Positions 22,863 to 31,359 of a DNA stretch of 41,256 bases are shown piece by piece. The number at the start of each line of letters is the position of its first letter. Within the stretch, counting starts at the first letter, position 1. Below the pieces are notes generated by a model, which worked only from the letters and a program-made list of their open reading frames with translations, did no database searches and was not told the DNA's origin. The stretch is from a bacterium (GTDB lineage: Bacteria > Cyanobacteriota > Vampirovibrionia > Gastranaerophilales > Gastranaerophilaceae). Both the position numbers and the translations under genes were made by a program. The DNA is taken from assembly GCA_017472545.1 (NCBI GenBank), contig JAFUPZ010000031.1, forward strand, positions 1-41,256, given 5' to 3'.

Positions 22863-23387
22863 CTATGCTGTATATTTTGGAGCCATATCTTGGATGCCTT
22901 TGTCTCTAGCTTCCTTAGCTGATTTCAATTCTTGTTCAACTGATTTTGCTAATGCTTCCAATTTTTCTTTTTCTTGAGTAAGTTTGTCTTCTTCGATTTT
23001 CATTCTTTTTGTTTCGAATTGCATATATTGATCTCTACCTTGATCATATAATTTTTGCATAATGAAGACACTCATCATTTGGTTTTGTTGTTGTGCTGCA
23101 CCTGAATTTTGTTGTTGTTGCATCCACATTTGTTGAATGTATGGAGCATTTTGTTGCATATAGTTCATTGCAGCATTGTTACCGTTGATTAGATAAGTCA
23201 TTGCACTACCCATCATTGATGCTGGAACTGCAGCTAATGCTTCAGGTCTAATTTCGCCACCGCTAATGATAGCTGAATACTGTTGTAAATCCATTAATCT
23301 CTTCGTGATTTTTTGTAGACGATACTGAATATTACTTCTCTGGAAAATCAGATCGTGTACACGCGCATTGAACATTAGAATACACAT
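22863..23387 (-). CDS. Gln/Met-rich helical protein, 174 aa, unknown function
   Basis: Unrecognised. An N-terminal basic amphipathic part (VHDLIFQRSNIQYRLQKITKRLMDLQQ), a central Met/Gln/Asn-rich low-complexity stretch (about residues 85-125: MQQNAPYIQQMWMQQQQNSG...), and a C-terminal coiled coil (about 122-168: KRMKIEEDKLTQEKEKLEALAKSVEQ). The Q/N-rich core flanked by helices resembles proteins that self-assemble or phase separate. No signal peptide. The start is not fixed: Met1 or Met5, with AGGTAGGG some 10 nt upstream. A terminator follows on its 3' side. Probably a lineage-restricted protein. Confidence 0.75.
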   Translation of the reverse strand: MCILMFNARVHDLIFQRSNIQYRLQKITKRLMDLQQYSAIISGGEIRPEALAAVPASMMGSAMTYLINGNNAAMNYMQQNAPYIQQMWMQQQQNSGAAQQQNQMMSVFIMQKLYDQGRDQYMQFETKRMKIEEDKLTQEKEKLEALAKSVEQELKSAKEARDKGIQDMAPKYTA

Positions 23388-23450
23388 AATACTAACCCTA
23401 CCTTTTCAATTTTTAATAACTAACCTGTTTTTATAACCTACATCTATATA

Positions 23451-23484
23451 AAAACATGCAACCGCGCGCGATTGCATGTTTTTG
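23451..23484 (-). terminator. Terminator of clpP
   Basis: Stem AAAACATGCAA / TTGCATGTTTT with a CG-rich loop, followed by TTTTTA on the minus strand and T-rich sequence on plus. It lies 29 nt behind clpP and closes the long minus-strand run. Confidence 0.85.
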
Positions 23485-23512
23485 GTCATTTATTAAGATT
23501 TGTTAACAATTG

Positions 23513-24127
23513 TTATTTTGTTCCGCGTTCGACAACCTTGTCAATCAAGCCGTATTCCATAGCTTCGTGAGCTGATAGATAGTGGTCACGTTCGCAATCT
23601 TCTTTAACTTTATCAAATGATTGTCCAGAATTTTCTGCCATAATTCCGATTAACATATCTTTCATTCTACGAATTTCTTTAGCTTCGATTTCAATATCAG
23701 TAGCTTGACCTCTTGCGCCACCTAAAGGTTGGTGAATCATAATTCTTGCACTAGGAAGAGCCATTCTTTTTCCTTTTGCGCCAGCAGAAAGTAAGAATGC
23801 ACCCATAGATGCAGCTTCGCCAAGACAGATTGTTGAAACATCTGATTTGATAAGGTTCATTGTGTCATAAATTGCCATACCTGCTGTAATAACACCACCA
23901 GGACTATTGATGTATAGCATAATGTCTTTTTCTGAATTTTCGCTATCTAACAATAGAAGTTGTGCAACTACTGAATTAGCTACTTCGTCATCAATTTCTG
24001 TACCTAAAAAGATAATTCTTTCTCTTAGTAATCTTGAAAAAATATCAAATGAGCGTTCACCGCGAGATGAAGCTTCGATAACTGTAGGTACATAACCCAT
24101 TATCTTCATGTAAGTTTCTTGATCCAT
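23513..24127 (-). CDS. clpP: ATP-dependent Clp protease proteolytic subunit ClpP
   Basis: Serine protease that forms the tetradecameric barrel used by ClpX and ClpC/ClpA unfoldases. Catalytic triad: Ser107 in GEAASMGA, His132 in IMIHQP, Asp181 in [12 protein letters not shown]; oxyanion glycines in INSPGGVI. Length 204 aa is standard; the N-terminus up to about residue 14 is the usual propeptide/axial-loop region. AAGGAG ribosome site. It is the last gene of a same-strand run that also encodes a stand-alone ClpX-type zinc finger and a triple Clp-N protein. A TTGATA..TATAAA pair with a short 15-bp spacer in the 71-nt gap upstream may give it its own promoter. No clpX follows, unlike the common clpP-clpX order. 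Confidence 0.98.
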   Translation of the reverse strand: MDQETYMKIMGYVPTVIEASSRGERSFDIFSRLLRERIIFLGTEIDDEVANSVVAQLLLLDSENSEKDIMLYINSPGGVITAGMAIYDTMNLIKSDVSTICLGEAASMGAFLLSAGAKGKRMALPSARIMIHQPLGGARGQATDIEIEAKEIRRMKDMLIGIMAENSGQSFDKVKEDCERDHYLSAHEAMEYGLIDKVVERGTK

Positions 24128-24198
24128 TTTGGCTCTCCTTTTTTCTTAATTTTATAATAAATAAGAAATTTTATCAATTCGTTTAGATGCAGGAATTG

Positions 24199-25710
24199 TT
24201 ATAGACATTCTGCAGGAACTTCTATTTTATGGATGCGTGTGGTTTTGTAATCTTGAATTTTATAACTGCTTGTTAAATATTCATAAAGGGCATCTTGTCT
24301 AGATGCTTCAAAATATTCAATATTGTTATCGTTTTCTAAGTCTTTTTTCATTTCAGTAAGTCCAGCAACACCTGTTGCTAGGAATACATCATAAACAACT
24401 GTAAATTCTTCATCATCATCGCATTTAGTCAAATCAACTTTTATTGTTCCATCTGGATTTAGGATATGGACAGAAGTTACTTTGAGGTCTGGATTTACTG
24501 TGTATTCTAATCCTGCAACTTGCATAATACCAGGGGTAACTTTACCAAGAGAAGTTGATAATGCACACCAGTTTAGGGTGTCTATAATTTGTTTTCTAGT
24601 TAATGTTGTTTTAATTAATGTTGATGTTGTGAAAGGTACAACACTATTAATGTCAGCTTTTGTTATATATGGATCGTCGAAATTATCTCTAATTGTGCCA
24701 GGATTTACAAAAGCAAGATCAGCTGGTTCCCCCTCAGTGTATGTGTTTACGTACCATAAACTTGAATCTGCAATAATATTAGCAATCTCACTATGTTCAA
24801 ATAATGGGTTGGATTTTGTTAAGGCTCTATCTAGGGTGAATATAGTTTCTCCAGTTTGAGGGGTTCCATCATTTGATAATGTTTTGAATGTGTTTTTGCA
24901 ATTATCTTTGATAAGTACACCATTATCATCAAATTCTAGATTTAATATGCCGTACACATCAAGGTTTTCCCCAAAATGTTTCGTTGGAGTTTTCCCTGTT
25001 GCAACAATTTTTACAGGTTCGCCTCTATCTGAAACCTCCCAACGGTCCGTTTCGTTATGGTCGTGACCTCCGATAATTACATCAATTCCTCCGATTTTTG
25101 CCAATTCTTTGTAATAATCAATTTCACCAGATTTACTCTGGTTGCCAGTATGAGCAAGAAGGAATATTTTGTTAATATTATTGGCTTCAAGTTTTTTCAC
25201 TTCTTCTTTAATAATTTTTATTGTTTCATCAAGCGGTCTTACTCTGATAAAATCTGTTAGGTTATTCATAAAAGTAATATGGTTAAAATCAAATGGTGAA
25301 ACACCTATAAAACCTATTTTTTCACCTCTTTTTTCAATAACCTTGCTTCTTGGTATTTCTCTTAATTGTGTTGGTTTTGTGTATTTGAGGTTTGTACTTA
25401 TAAATTTGTTTTTTAAATTGTACTTATCGATTATTGTGGCAAGAAATTCTCCTTGTTCTAAATCGTGGTTCCCAACGCTTATGGCATCTGTTTGTGGTCC
25501 TAGTTTTTGGGCAACGATTTCGTTATTTGAATTTTCATCTAAAAACATATCCCCACCGCATAGGGTTAAGTTTAGGGTATCTTGATTTTGTCTATAAAAT
25601 TCGTCTTTTTCTTCTAAGAAAGTGTCAACATATTTTATAGAACTGTGCAAATCGTTATAATATAAGGTGTTTATCTTAGTTCCAGTAAATGCCATATTAT
25701 AAATTTTCAT
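24199..25710 (-). CDS. 5'-nucleotidase/UshA-like metallophosphoesterase, no signal peptide
   Basis: Two-domain nucleotidase of 503 aa. The N-terminal calcineurin-like domain shows NDLHSS (Asp20, His22), CGGDMF, GNHDLEQG (Asn81, His82), LLAHTG and GGHDHNE; the C-terminal 5-nucleotidase domain includes FVNPGTIRDNF and the GVAGL loop. Members normally hydrolyse nucleotides in the periplasm or at the surface and have a signal peptide; this protein has none and begins MKIYNMAFTGTK. Residues 8-12 FTGTK match the motif of the helical protein at 18629-19612. Cytoplasmic location or export by another route are both possible. Sits 48 nt behind hpt, a purine-salvage gene, which fits nucleotide turnover. 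Confidence 0.88.
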   Translation of the reverse strand: MKIYNMAFTGTKINTLYYNDLHSSIKYVDTFLEEKDEFYRQNQDTLNLTLCGGDMFLDENSNNEIVAQKLGPQTDAISVGNHDLEQGEFLATIIDKYNLKNKFISTNLKYTKPTQLREIPRSKVIEKRGEKIGFIGVSPFDFNHITFMNNLTDFIRVRPLDETIKIIKEEVKKLEANNINKIFLLAHTGNQSKSGEIDYYKELAKIGGIDVIIGGHDHNETDRWEVSDRGEPVKIVATGKTPTKHFGENLDVYGILNLEFDDNGVLIKDNCKNTFKTLSNDGTPQTGETIFTLDRALTKSNPLFEHSEIANIIADSSLWYVNTYTEGEPADLAFVNPGTIRDNFDDPYITKADINSVVPFTTSTLIKTTLTRKQIIDTLNWCALSTSLGKVTPGIMQVAGLEYTVNPDLKVTSVHILNPDGTIKVDLTKCDDDEEFTVVYDVFLATGVAGLTEMKKDLENDNNIEYFEASRQDALYEYLTSSYKIQDYKTTRIHKIEVPAECL

Positions 25711-25758
25711 ACTTGTATAAGTCTTATAAAAAATATTTTTGCTAGAAGGTGTTTATAT

Positions 25759-26292
25759 TTACCCCTCTTTATAGCCAATATATCTCAAGTTTCTGAAATA
25801 TCCGTCATAATCTAGTCCATATCCAACAACGAATTTGTCATCAACATCAAAACCGTAGTAATCAGGTTCAACTTCAACTTTTCTTGTGATTTTTTTGTCT
25901 AAAAGTGAACAAAATTTGATTGATTTTGTATGGAAATTACAGTTCATAAAGTCAATTAAAAACTTCGCGGTTAATCCTGTGTCAACAATATCTTCAATAA
26001 TTAGGACATTTTTATCGTTTAAGTCTGGAAGTTGAATATCAACAGCGTTAACTTTGCCTGATGTTGTTGTTGAAGAACCATAGCTTGAAAGTCTTATAAA
26101 CTCTAATTTTAATGGCATATTTAAGTTTTTTACGAGATCAACAGCAAACATAACAGCACCTTTTAAAACGCAAATGGCAATGACTTCTTCTCCGTTATAA
26201 AATTCATTCATTTCTTTTGCGAGTTCTTTTATTCTTGTTTGAAGTTGTTCTTCGCTAAATAAAACTTTCAATTCTTCAATTTTAATTTCCAT
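25759..26292 (-). CDS. hpt: Hypoxanthine(-guanine) phosphoribosyltransferase
   Basis: Purine salvage enzyme: hypoxanthine or guanine plus PRPP gives IMP or GMP. The PRPP loop VLIIEDIVDTGLT is at residues 95-108; LKGAVMFAVDLV, EFIRLSSYG and the C-terminal DDKFVVGYGLDY are typical. 177 aa, normal length. Its start overlaps the end of tilS by 11 nt, the conserved tilS-hpt arrangement known from Firmicutes and relatives. Confidence 0.96.
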   Translation of the reverse strand: MEIKIEELKVLFSEEQLQTRIKELAKEMNEFYNGEEVIAICVLKGAVMFAVDLVKNLNMPLKLEFIRLSSYGSSTTTSGKVNAVDIQLPDLNDKNVLIIEDIVDTGLTAKFLIDFMNCNFHTKSIKFCSLLDKKITRKVEVEPDYYGFDVDDKFVVGYGLDYDGYFRNLRYIGYKEG

Positions 26293-27631
26293 TATTTTGT
26301 CCCTTCTTATAAAATTTTAGATGATGTGTCGGTTTAGAATTAACTTTGATTTTATCGCTAATCCCTAAGCCAATTGCCCAAAAAACTTCGTTATATTGAG
26401 TCATAAAAAGTAGGTTGTCTTTTTGGTGGTTTGGGATTTTCTTTTCATTCAAATATTTTTTTAATTTTTGTGTTCCGTCAAGTCCAAAAGGTTTGATAAT
26501 GTCGCCATCTTGGCGTGTTCTTATTTCAAAGTCTAACTGTAAATTTTTAAAGTTTACGTAAGCTGAACAATCGCTGTCTTTTGGAAATTTGCGAACTTCT
26601 TTTTCGAATTTTTCTATCTCAAAAATATATCCATTATTTTCATATTTACCTTCTTTTGTAATATGGAAATATGGAGTTTGGGTTTTATCTTTATCTATAA
26701 TTTCTATGTTCTCACAACTAACAAAAATCCATAAACCTTTTGTTAGAGAGCAAGTTTTGCCTGCGCGTGAGTTGGAATTTTCTTGGATAAATTCATAGAT
26801 GTTTAAGATTTTCTTTCTATCATAATCTAAATTGTTTTGTATAAAGATGTTATAGATAAGCCTTTTTTGTACTGGCTCAGAAAGTTTTAGAAATTTTTTT
26901 GTCTTGATTTTATTGTTTTCTGTAATTTTTTCAGTCAAAATCTTTAGATATTCTTCAATAATCTCGGTTTCTTCTTTTGCAATTTCAGATAAAGAAGTGA
27001 TTGAATCTTGTGCTGTAGAGTTCACCTCCTCTAATGCAGGCATGACAGTTGCTCTGATATAATTTCTTTTATATTCGGTATTCGCATTTGAGCTATCATT
27101 GTTAGGTTTTAAGTCGTTTTCTTTGCAGTAATTTTCGATTTCTTTTCTTTGAATTGAAATTAGTGGCCTGTAATAGATTCCTCTGTTTTCTGAAATGCCT
27201 TGTAGACCTGAAATGCCTGTGCCAGAGCAAATTCGATAAACTAGTGTTTCTATGTTATCGTTTTTGTTGTGGGCTGTAAAAATAATTTTACTATTGAAAA
27301 TCTTTGCACATTTTTCAAAAAATTCATAACGGGCTTCACGAGCAGCGGTTTCTGTTTTTGGAATATTTGTATCTAAATTTTCGCTGTAGAATTCAATGTT
27401 AAGTGTTTGGCAGAAGTTTTTGCAATTTTGTTCTTCTAAATCACTTTCTTCTCCGCGCCATTTGTGGTTTAAGTGAATTGCTACGATTTTAATTTTGCAG
27501 ATTTTTTTTAATGCGTGTAGTAAACACATTGAATCAAATCCACCAGAAAAAGCTACAAGACAAGTTAAATCTGATTTGTTCAAATCGTATTTTTCTAAAA
27601 AAGATTTAATTGTTTTGTGGATTTGTTTCAA
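26282..27631 (-). CDS. tilS: tRNA(Ile)-lysidine synthase TilS
   Basis: Attaches lysine to C34 of tRNA-Ile2, changing its codon from AUG to AUA; essential in most bacteria. The PP-loop is SGGFDS (residues 29-34; the usual form is SGGxDS), followed by HLNHKWRGEESD, AREARYEFFE, TAHNKNDNIETL and the RNYIRATVMP helix of the N-domain, then a C-terminal substrate-binding domain with TRQDGDIIKPFGLDGTQKLKKYLNEKKIP. 449 aa. Initiation is at TTG: no in-frame ATG/GTG lies between the upstream TGA stop and it. The only ribosome site is GAGGGGGA, which belongs to the adjacent palindromic repeat. Confidence 0.95.
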   Translation of the reverse strand: MKQIHKTIKSFLEKYDLNKSDLTCLVAFSGGFDSMCLLHALKKICKIKIVAIHLNHKWRGEESDLEEQNCKNFCQTLNIEFYSENLDTNIPKTETAAREARYEFFEKCAKIFNSKIIFTAHNKNDNIETLVYRICSGTGISGLQGISENRGIYYRPLISIQRKEIENYCKENDLKPNNDSSNANTEYKRNYIRATVMPALEEVNSTAQDSITSLSEIAKEETEIIEEYLKILTEKITENNKIKTKKFLKLSEPVQKRLIYNIFIQNNLDYDRKKILNIYEFIQENSNSRAGKTCSLTKGLWIFVSCENIEIIDKDKTQTPYFHITKEGKYENNGYIFEIEKFEKEVRKFPKDSDCSAYVNFKNLQLDFEIRTRQDGDIIKPFGLDGTQKLKKYLNEKKIPNHQKDNLLFMTQYNEVFWAIGLGISDKIKVNSKPTHHLKFYKKGQNNGN

Positions 27632-27635
27632 AGTT

Positions 27636-27681
27636 CCCCCTCACCCTTGCCCTCTCCAACTAAAGGTGGCGAGGGGATGAG
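27636..27681. repeat. Imperfect palindromic intergenic repeat, supplies the tilS ribosome site
   Basis: C-rich arm CCCCCTCACCCTTGCCCTC, short A/T-rich loop, and G-rich arm GGTGGCGAGGGGATGAG. It pairs imperfectly (CCCTC-t-CCA against TGG-c-GAGGG, outer CTCA against TGAG) and matches the general style of dispersed CCCTCACCCT repeats. Its base composition stands out from the AT-rich surroundings. It fills the 54-nt gap between the Clp-N gene and tilS and ends 5 nt from the tilS TTG. Confidence 0.65.
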
Positions 27682-27685
27682 CCTC

Positions 27686-29050
27686 TTAATTGTTATTTCG
27701 CGTGTGCTTTTTAATGCCTTCTCTGATTTCTACAACGTCTGTACCTAGCTGCTCTAGGGCTTGCATTGCAAGAGAATCAGGTTCTGTTGTGATTGCCCAA
27801 AGTAGGTCTGCTGATTCAATTTTTGTTTTATGTTGTTTTTTAGCGTATTCCCAAGCTGTTTCTAGAACGCGTTTTGCACGTTTTGTAAATACCATTTCGT
27901 TGTCAAAATACTCATTACCGTAACCGATAATTTTTTCAACGATAATTCTTGCATCACGAATATTGATTTCTAGTTCGTTTAATACAGTTGCGCCAATTCC
28001 TGCTGCTTCACCAATAATACCAAGCAAGAACATTTCTGTACCAACAACACCACGACCAATTCTGCGAGCTTCTTGTTTTGCTAGTCTTAGGATTGTTAGA
28101 GTTTCTGGCATTTGTTTTTCAATTGGTTTAATAATTCCGTGAGCCAAATCATCATCATTGATATTTAATTCTTTGAAGATGTTATACGCTACACCTTTTT
28201 TAGTTTTTAACAATCCTAAAATCATGTGCTCTGGTAAAACCTCTGAAGAACCAAGCTCTTTTGCAGTTTGTAGAGCTAAACTCATTGCAATAAATGCGTT
28301 TGGTGTAAATACGATTTGACGACCTTCGTATTCAGCTTGTCGAGAATTGATGTGTGATAATTTCTCTTCAAAAACTTCTTCGGTAATACCAAACTGTTCA
28401 AGAATTTTTGTTAAATCAGATTCTTTATCTTCCAATATTGATGAAATAATTTGTTCAGTACCTAAGATTTCATAATTTGATGTAGAAAGCTTGGAAACTG
28501 CACGTTCAAACACTTTAGATGACTGTTCATTGTCAAATAAAGAGTCTGTTTCTTGAGTTAAATTAACTTCTTTTTCTTTGTTTTCATCAAGTTCTGGGTG
28601 AAAATCTTTTTTAACTTTTCTTTGTACAAGTTTTTCGATTAGTGGACGAGATTTTTCAATATCAAATCCAATATTTTCTAAATATTGTGGGATTTTTGAA
28701 TGAGTATCATTGATTGCCGCAAGAACCAAATGTTCATAGTGAACAGTGGGGTTTCCTGATTTTTCAATCAAGTCCATTGTGTTGGTTAAGATTCGTTTGA
28801 AGTCTTCACTGAAAGGGATTGCTGAATTCATGTCAGCTTCTTCGATATTTAGGCTCAAATAAATTTCTTGTGCCAATCTTTCGTAAGTTAGATCATAAGT
28901 TTTGAAGATTTTTGCACAAAACCCTTTTGTTTCTTTAACTAAAGCTAAGAGCAAATGTTCTGCCAAAACTTTGTCAGAATGGTCATAAATTGCAATATTT
29001 TGAGCTTCTACGATTACGTTAACCGCTTTTTCAGTAAATTTTTCAAACAA
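27686..29050 (-). CDS. Triple Clp-N-domain protein without ATPase (454 aa)
   Basis: The N-terminus reads like ClpC (MFEKFTEKAVNVIVEAQNIA), but no Walker A, Walker B or AAA module follows. Instead three Clp-N repeat pairs can be aligned: about residues 1-145, 175-315 and 318-450; the third, QEARRIGRGVVGTEMFLLGIIGEAAGIG then DARIIVEKIIGYG and VFTKRAKRVLETAWEYA, is the closest to genuine ClpC. Linkers of charged residues join them. In ClpC/ClpA this domain docks adaptors and substrates, so the protein could compete for adaptors or recruit substrates to ClpC. It is downstream of a DUF1292 gene by 14 nt, in a run that ends in clpP. Confidence 0.88.
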   Translation of the reverse strand: MFEKFTEKAVNVIVEAQNIAIYDHSDKVLAEHLLLALVKETKGFCAKIFKTYDLTYERLAQEIYLSLNIEEADMNSAIPFSEDFKRILTNTMDLIEKSGNPTVHYEHLVLAAINDTHSKIPQYLENIGFDIEKSRPLIEKLVQRKVKKDFHPELDENKEKEVNLTQETDSLFDNEQSSKVFERAVSKLSTSNYEILGTEQIISSILEDKESDLTKILEQFGITEEVFEEKLSHINSRQAEYEGRQIVFTPNAFIAMSLALQTAKELGSSEVLPEHMILGLLKTKKGVAYNIFKELNINDDDLAHGIIKPIEKQMPETLTILRLAKQEARRIGRGVVGTEMFLLGIIGEAAGIGATVLNELEINIRDARIIVEKIIGYGNEYFDNEMVFTKRAKRVLETAWEYAKKQHKTKIESADLLWAITTEPDSLAMQALEQLGTDVVEIREGIKKHTRNNN

Positions 29051-29064
29051 GATTCTTTTCCTTA

Positions 29065-29343
29065 TTATTCTTCTTCGTCTTCGTCAACTGGTTCAAGTGT
29101 TTCGATGTAAGCTTGAACTTTTTCAAATTCTTCATCGTCATCAATTGTTTCAAAGAAAACTTCTTCGCCTTCTTCAACGTATTTCATTAGAACAACTTCA
29201 GGATCTTCTGAATCTGCGCTGTTTTCTTCTAATAATAATGCGTATGATTTTCCTTCGTATTCAATGATGTCATATAATTCGCATCTTAATACTGTACCGT
29301 CATCATCTGTAATTTCAATTACGTTTTCTTCATCAAATGCCAT
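29065..29343 (-). CDS. DUF1292 family acidic protein (YrzB-like), 92 aa
   Basis: Small, very acidic protein of the DUF1292/YrzB family. MAFDEENVIEITDDDGTVLRCELYDIIEYEGKSYALL is the family core; it ends in a DEDEEE tail. Function unknown in all organisms I can recall. The ATG at 29343 has AAGGAG 9 nt upstream. It follows ruvX by 11 nt, matching the conserved yqgF-yrzB order of Firmicutes and other bacteria. Confidence 0.88.
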   Translation of the reverse strand: MAFDEENVIEITDDDGTVLRCELYDIIEYEGKSYALLLEENSADSEDPEVVLMKYVEEGEEVFFETIDDDEEFEKVQAYIETLEPVDEDEEE

Positions 29344-29354
29344 AATTTTTCTCC

Positions 29355-29759
29355 TTATATTTTTCGAGCAAGGTATTGTTCTAGTATAATACAAGCACTT
29401 TCTATATCAACTAGACCCTTGTCTTTTCTAAAATCTATTTTCTTATTGCGAAGATTTTCTTCAGCTGCATCTGAGGTTAATCTTTCATCCTCAAAAATAA
29501 TTTCATATCCCTGAATTTTTGCTGCAAATTGTTCGCAATTTTCTGCCTGAAAACCTTTGGTCCCATCCATATTTAAAGGAATTCCAACTACGATTTTTTT
29601 TACATTGTTTTCTTTTGCAATTTTTTGGATTGTTTCAAGAGCTTTGTTTTCAGGTTCTCTTTGAATGTACGAGTGTCCATTAGCAAGCATTAATAAATAG
29701 TCGCTAAGGGCTATTCCGATACGTTTGGTACCAATGTCTAGAGCCATAACTTTATACAT
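29355..29759 (-). CDS. ruvX: Holliday junction resolvase-like / pre-16S rRNA nuclease RuvX (YqgF)
   Basis: RNase H-fold nuclease, 134 aa, of the YqgF/RuvX family, which matures the 5' end of 16S rRNA and was first described as an alternative Holliday-junction resolvase. Catalytic acidic residues are in MALDIGTKRIGIALSD (Asp8), FEDERLTS and VDIESAC. VGIPLNMDGTKG is the conserved loop. Its start overlaps the end of the preceding gene by 8 nt, and DUF1292 follows. Confidence 0.93.
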   Translation of the reverse strand: MYKVMALDIGTKRIGIALSDYLLMLANGHSYIQREPENKALETIQKIAKENNVKKIVVGIPLNMDGTKGFQAENCEQFAAKIQGYEIIFEDERLTSDAAEENLRNKKIDFRKDKGLVDIESACIILEQYLARKI

Positions 29760-31353
29760 TATGCACCCACTTATCTTCGATGTACTTGATTTTATCGTTT
29801 ATCTCATCGATAGTCAAGCTGTAGTGTTCTATGTCTTTGTTGTATTTTACAACCATTAAATATTCGTAAATACTTTGTTGCAAGATTGTTTTATATAGCT
29901 CATTCATTAAATCTTCATTTTGTGAAAGTCCATAAACTTCAGCTGCTTCCCCATCTTTTCCAATTGCAAGTTTAATGTATGCTGCCATGATTATTTTTAA
30001 GTACCAAGAATATTTTTCTTGCTCATAAAATACCTTTTCAAGATTTTCTTCAACTAGTTTGTCGAGGTTTTGTTCAGATTTAAGAGCTTTTAGTACATTT
30101 TGGAATTCGTCGCTGTATTCATAATCCATAAACCAGTGTGCAGAAATTTTCATTTCTGCTAATCTTTCAAAGATAGTTGAGTCTACTTTAGCTGGAACGA
30201 GTTGTTCTTTTACGATTTGTTCCAAAGTTTGTTCATCATAATCAATATCGATTAGCAAGTTTTTCCAACATACGTATTCGTAAGGAAGCTTCCAGTTGTT
30301 GTGATTACTTTTGATAGTTGTCATTTCTGCGTTGTATAGAATTGTTTTAAATGATTCTGGATCAATATCAACGGTTTTTTCATCACGCAAGAATCTTTCT
30401 AAGATTTTGCTACATTCAAATTTTGAAATATCAAAAAATCCGAAACAATCGCGAATACCTGTCTCTACGTTTACAACAATAGAAACAAAACGAATTCTTT
30501 CATCTTCAGTAATTCTTGTAAATATCATTGCCTGATCGCCATGTCCATCTGGGTAGGTTACGTAGAATTTGTAAGGTTTGCTGTTTGATAAGACTTCTTT
30601 ATAGAAATCTTTTGTATTGTCCTCTCTCATTCCTGAGATTTTGATTGTCGAAAGGCTTCGTTTGACTTCTTGCAATAATTCTCCTGATGCAAGAGGTACC
30701 ATTTCTTCTAATACGTGTAGAGCAAGTTGAGATTTTGTATTTCCAAGAAGTTTAAGTGCTTCTTTCCCAGTTGCGCTGCTTGGATCTGATACGAAAACTG
30801 GTATCAAAATATTTGCAAGAACATCTGATGTAAAATCATCTGCAAATGAATTTAACAGTGTGATTTTATCCTGCACTCTTATTGATGCTAAAAAGTCCAT
30901 AAAATCAATTTGGATTTCAGGATTGATTACCGCAGAATTCAATAATTGTTTGGTGTTTGCATCTAAAAGTTCATTAGCATCATCAAGATATTCTTCACAT
31001 GATTCGTAAGACCAATCTGCATCTAATTCTCTCAAGAGGTTTAAAATAGTTATCTTTACTTCAGTTTGAAGCTCTTGATTTTTTAAGGTTTCCCAAAGTT
31101 TATTTACAAGTTCTTCTTTTGGAACAAAATGTTCTAAAAGAAAACAAATAATTGGAATTTTTTCTTCGCTAGAGTTTACAAGCTCTTTAAACAAAACTTT
31201 TGAAATAAGTTTTTTATCATCTTGTGCATCAAGTAGATCAAAATCAGCAAGGCAATTTTGTATATCATTAACAGAATTTATCTTTGATAACAAACTTGCG
31301 ATTGCACTTTTTAATTCAAAAGGATTCAATTGTTTAAATTTAGCGCTTGTCAT
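29752..31353 (-). CDS. Helical-repeat (HEAT-like) protein, 533 aa, unknown function
   Basis: Not assigned to a family I can name. The first half (about residues 1-245) is a string of amphipathic helix pairs like HEAT/ARM repeats (for example ITLLNSFADDFTSDVLANILIPVF, GKEALKLLGNTKSQLALHVLEEMV). A beta-rich middle (about 255-320, PYKFYVTYPDGHGDQAMIFTRIT...RFVSIVVNVETGIRDCFGFF) and a helical C-terminus follow. No signal peptide or membrane segment. It sits 6 nt after the ClpX-type zinc-finger gene and overlaps ruvX by 8 nt, so it is firmly in the operon. A protein-protein scaffold working with the zinc finger is a reasonable guess. Confidence 0.8.
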   Translation of the reverse strand: MTSAKFKQLNPFELKSAIASLLSKINSVNDIQNCLADFDLLDAQDDKKLISKVLFKELVNSSEEKIPIICFLLEHFVPKEELVNKLWETLKNQELQTEVKITILNLLRELDADWSYESCEEYLDDANELLDANTKQLLNSAVINPEIQIDFMDFLASIRVQDKITLLNSFADDFTSDVLANILIPVFVSDPSSATGKEALKLLGNTKSQLALHVLEEMVPLASGELLQEVKRSLSTIKISGMREDNTKDFYKEVLSNSKPYKFYVTYPDGHGDQAMIFTRITEDERIRFVSIVVNVETGIRDCFGFFDISKFECSKILERFLRDEKTVDIDPESFKTILYNAEMTTIKSNHNNWKLPYEYVCWKNLLIDIDYDEQTLEQIVKEQLVPAKVDSTIFERLAEMKISAHWFMDYEYSDEFQNVLKALKSEQNLDKLVEENLEKVFYEQEKYSWYLKIIMAAYIKLAIGKDGEAAEVYGLSQNEDLMNELYKTILQQSIYEYLMVVKYNKDIEHYSLTIDEINDKIKYIEDKWVHNV

Positions 31354-31359
31354 TTTAGG

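Noticed and set aside
27686-29050. Full-length ClpC ATPase
   Set aside because: The N-terminus is ClpC-like, but there is no Walker A/B or AAA module and the protein ends after a third Clp-N repeat, so it is not an unfoldase.
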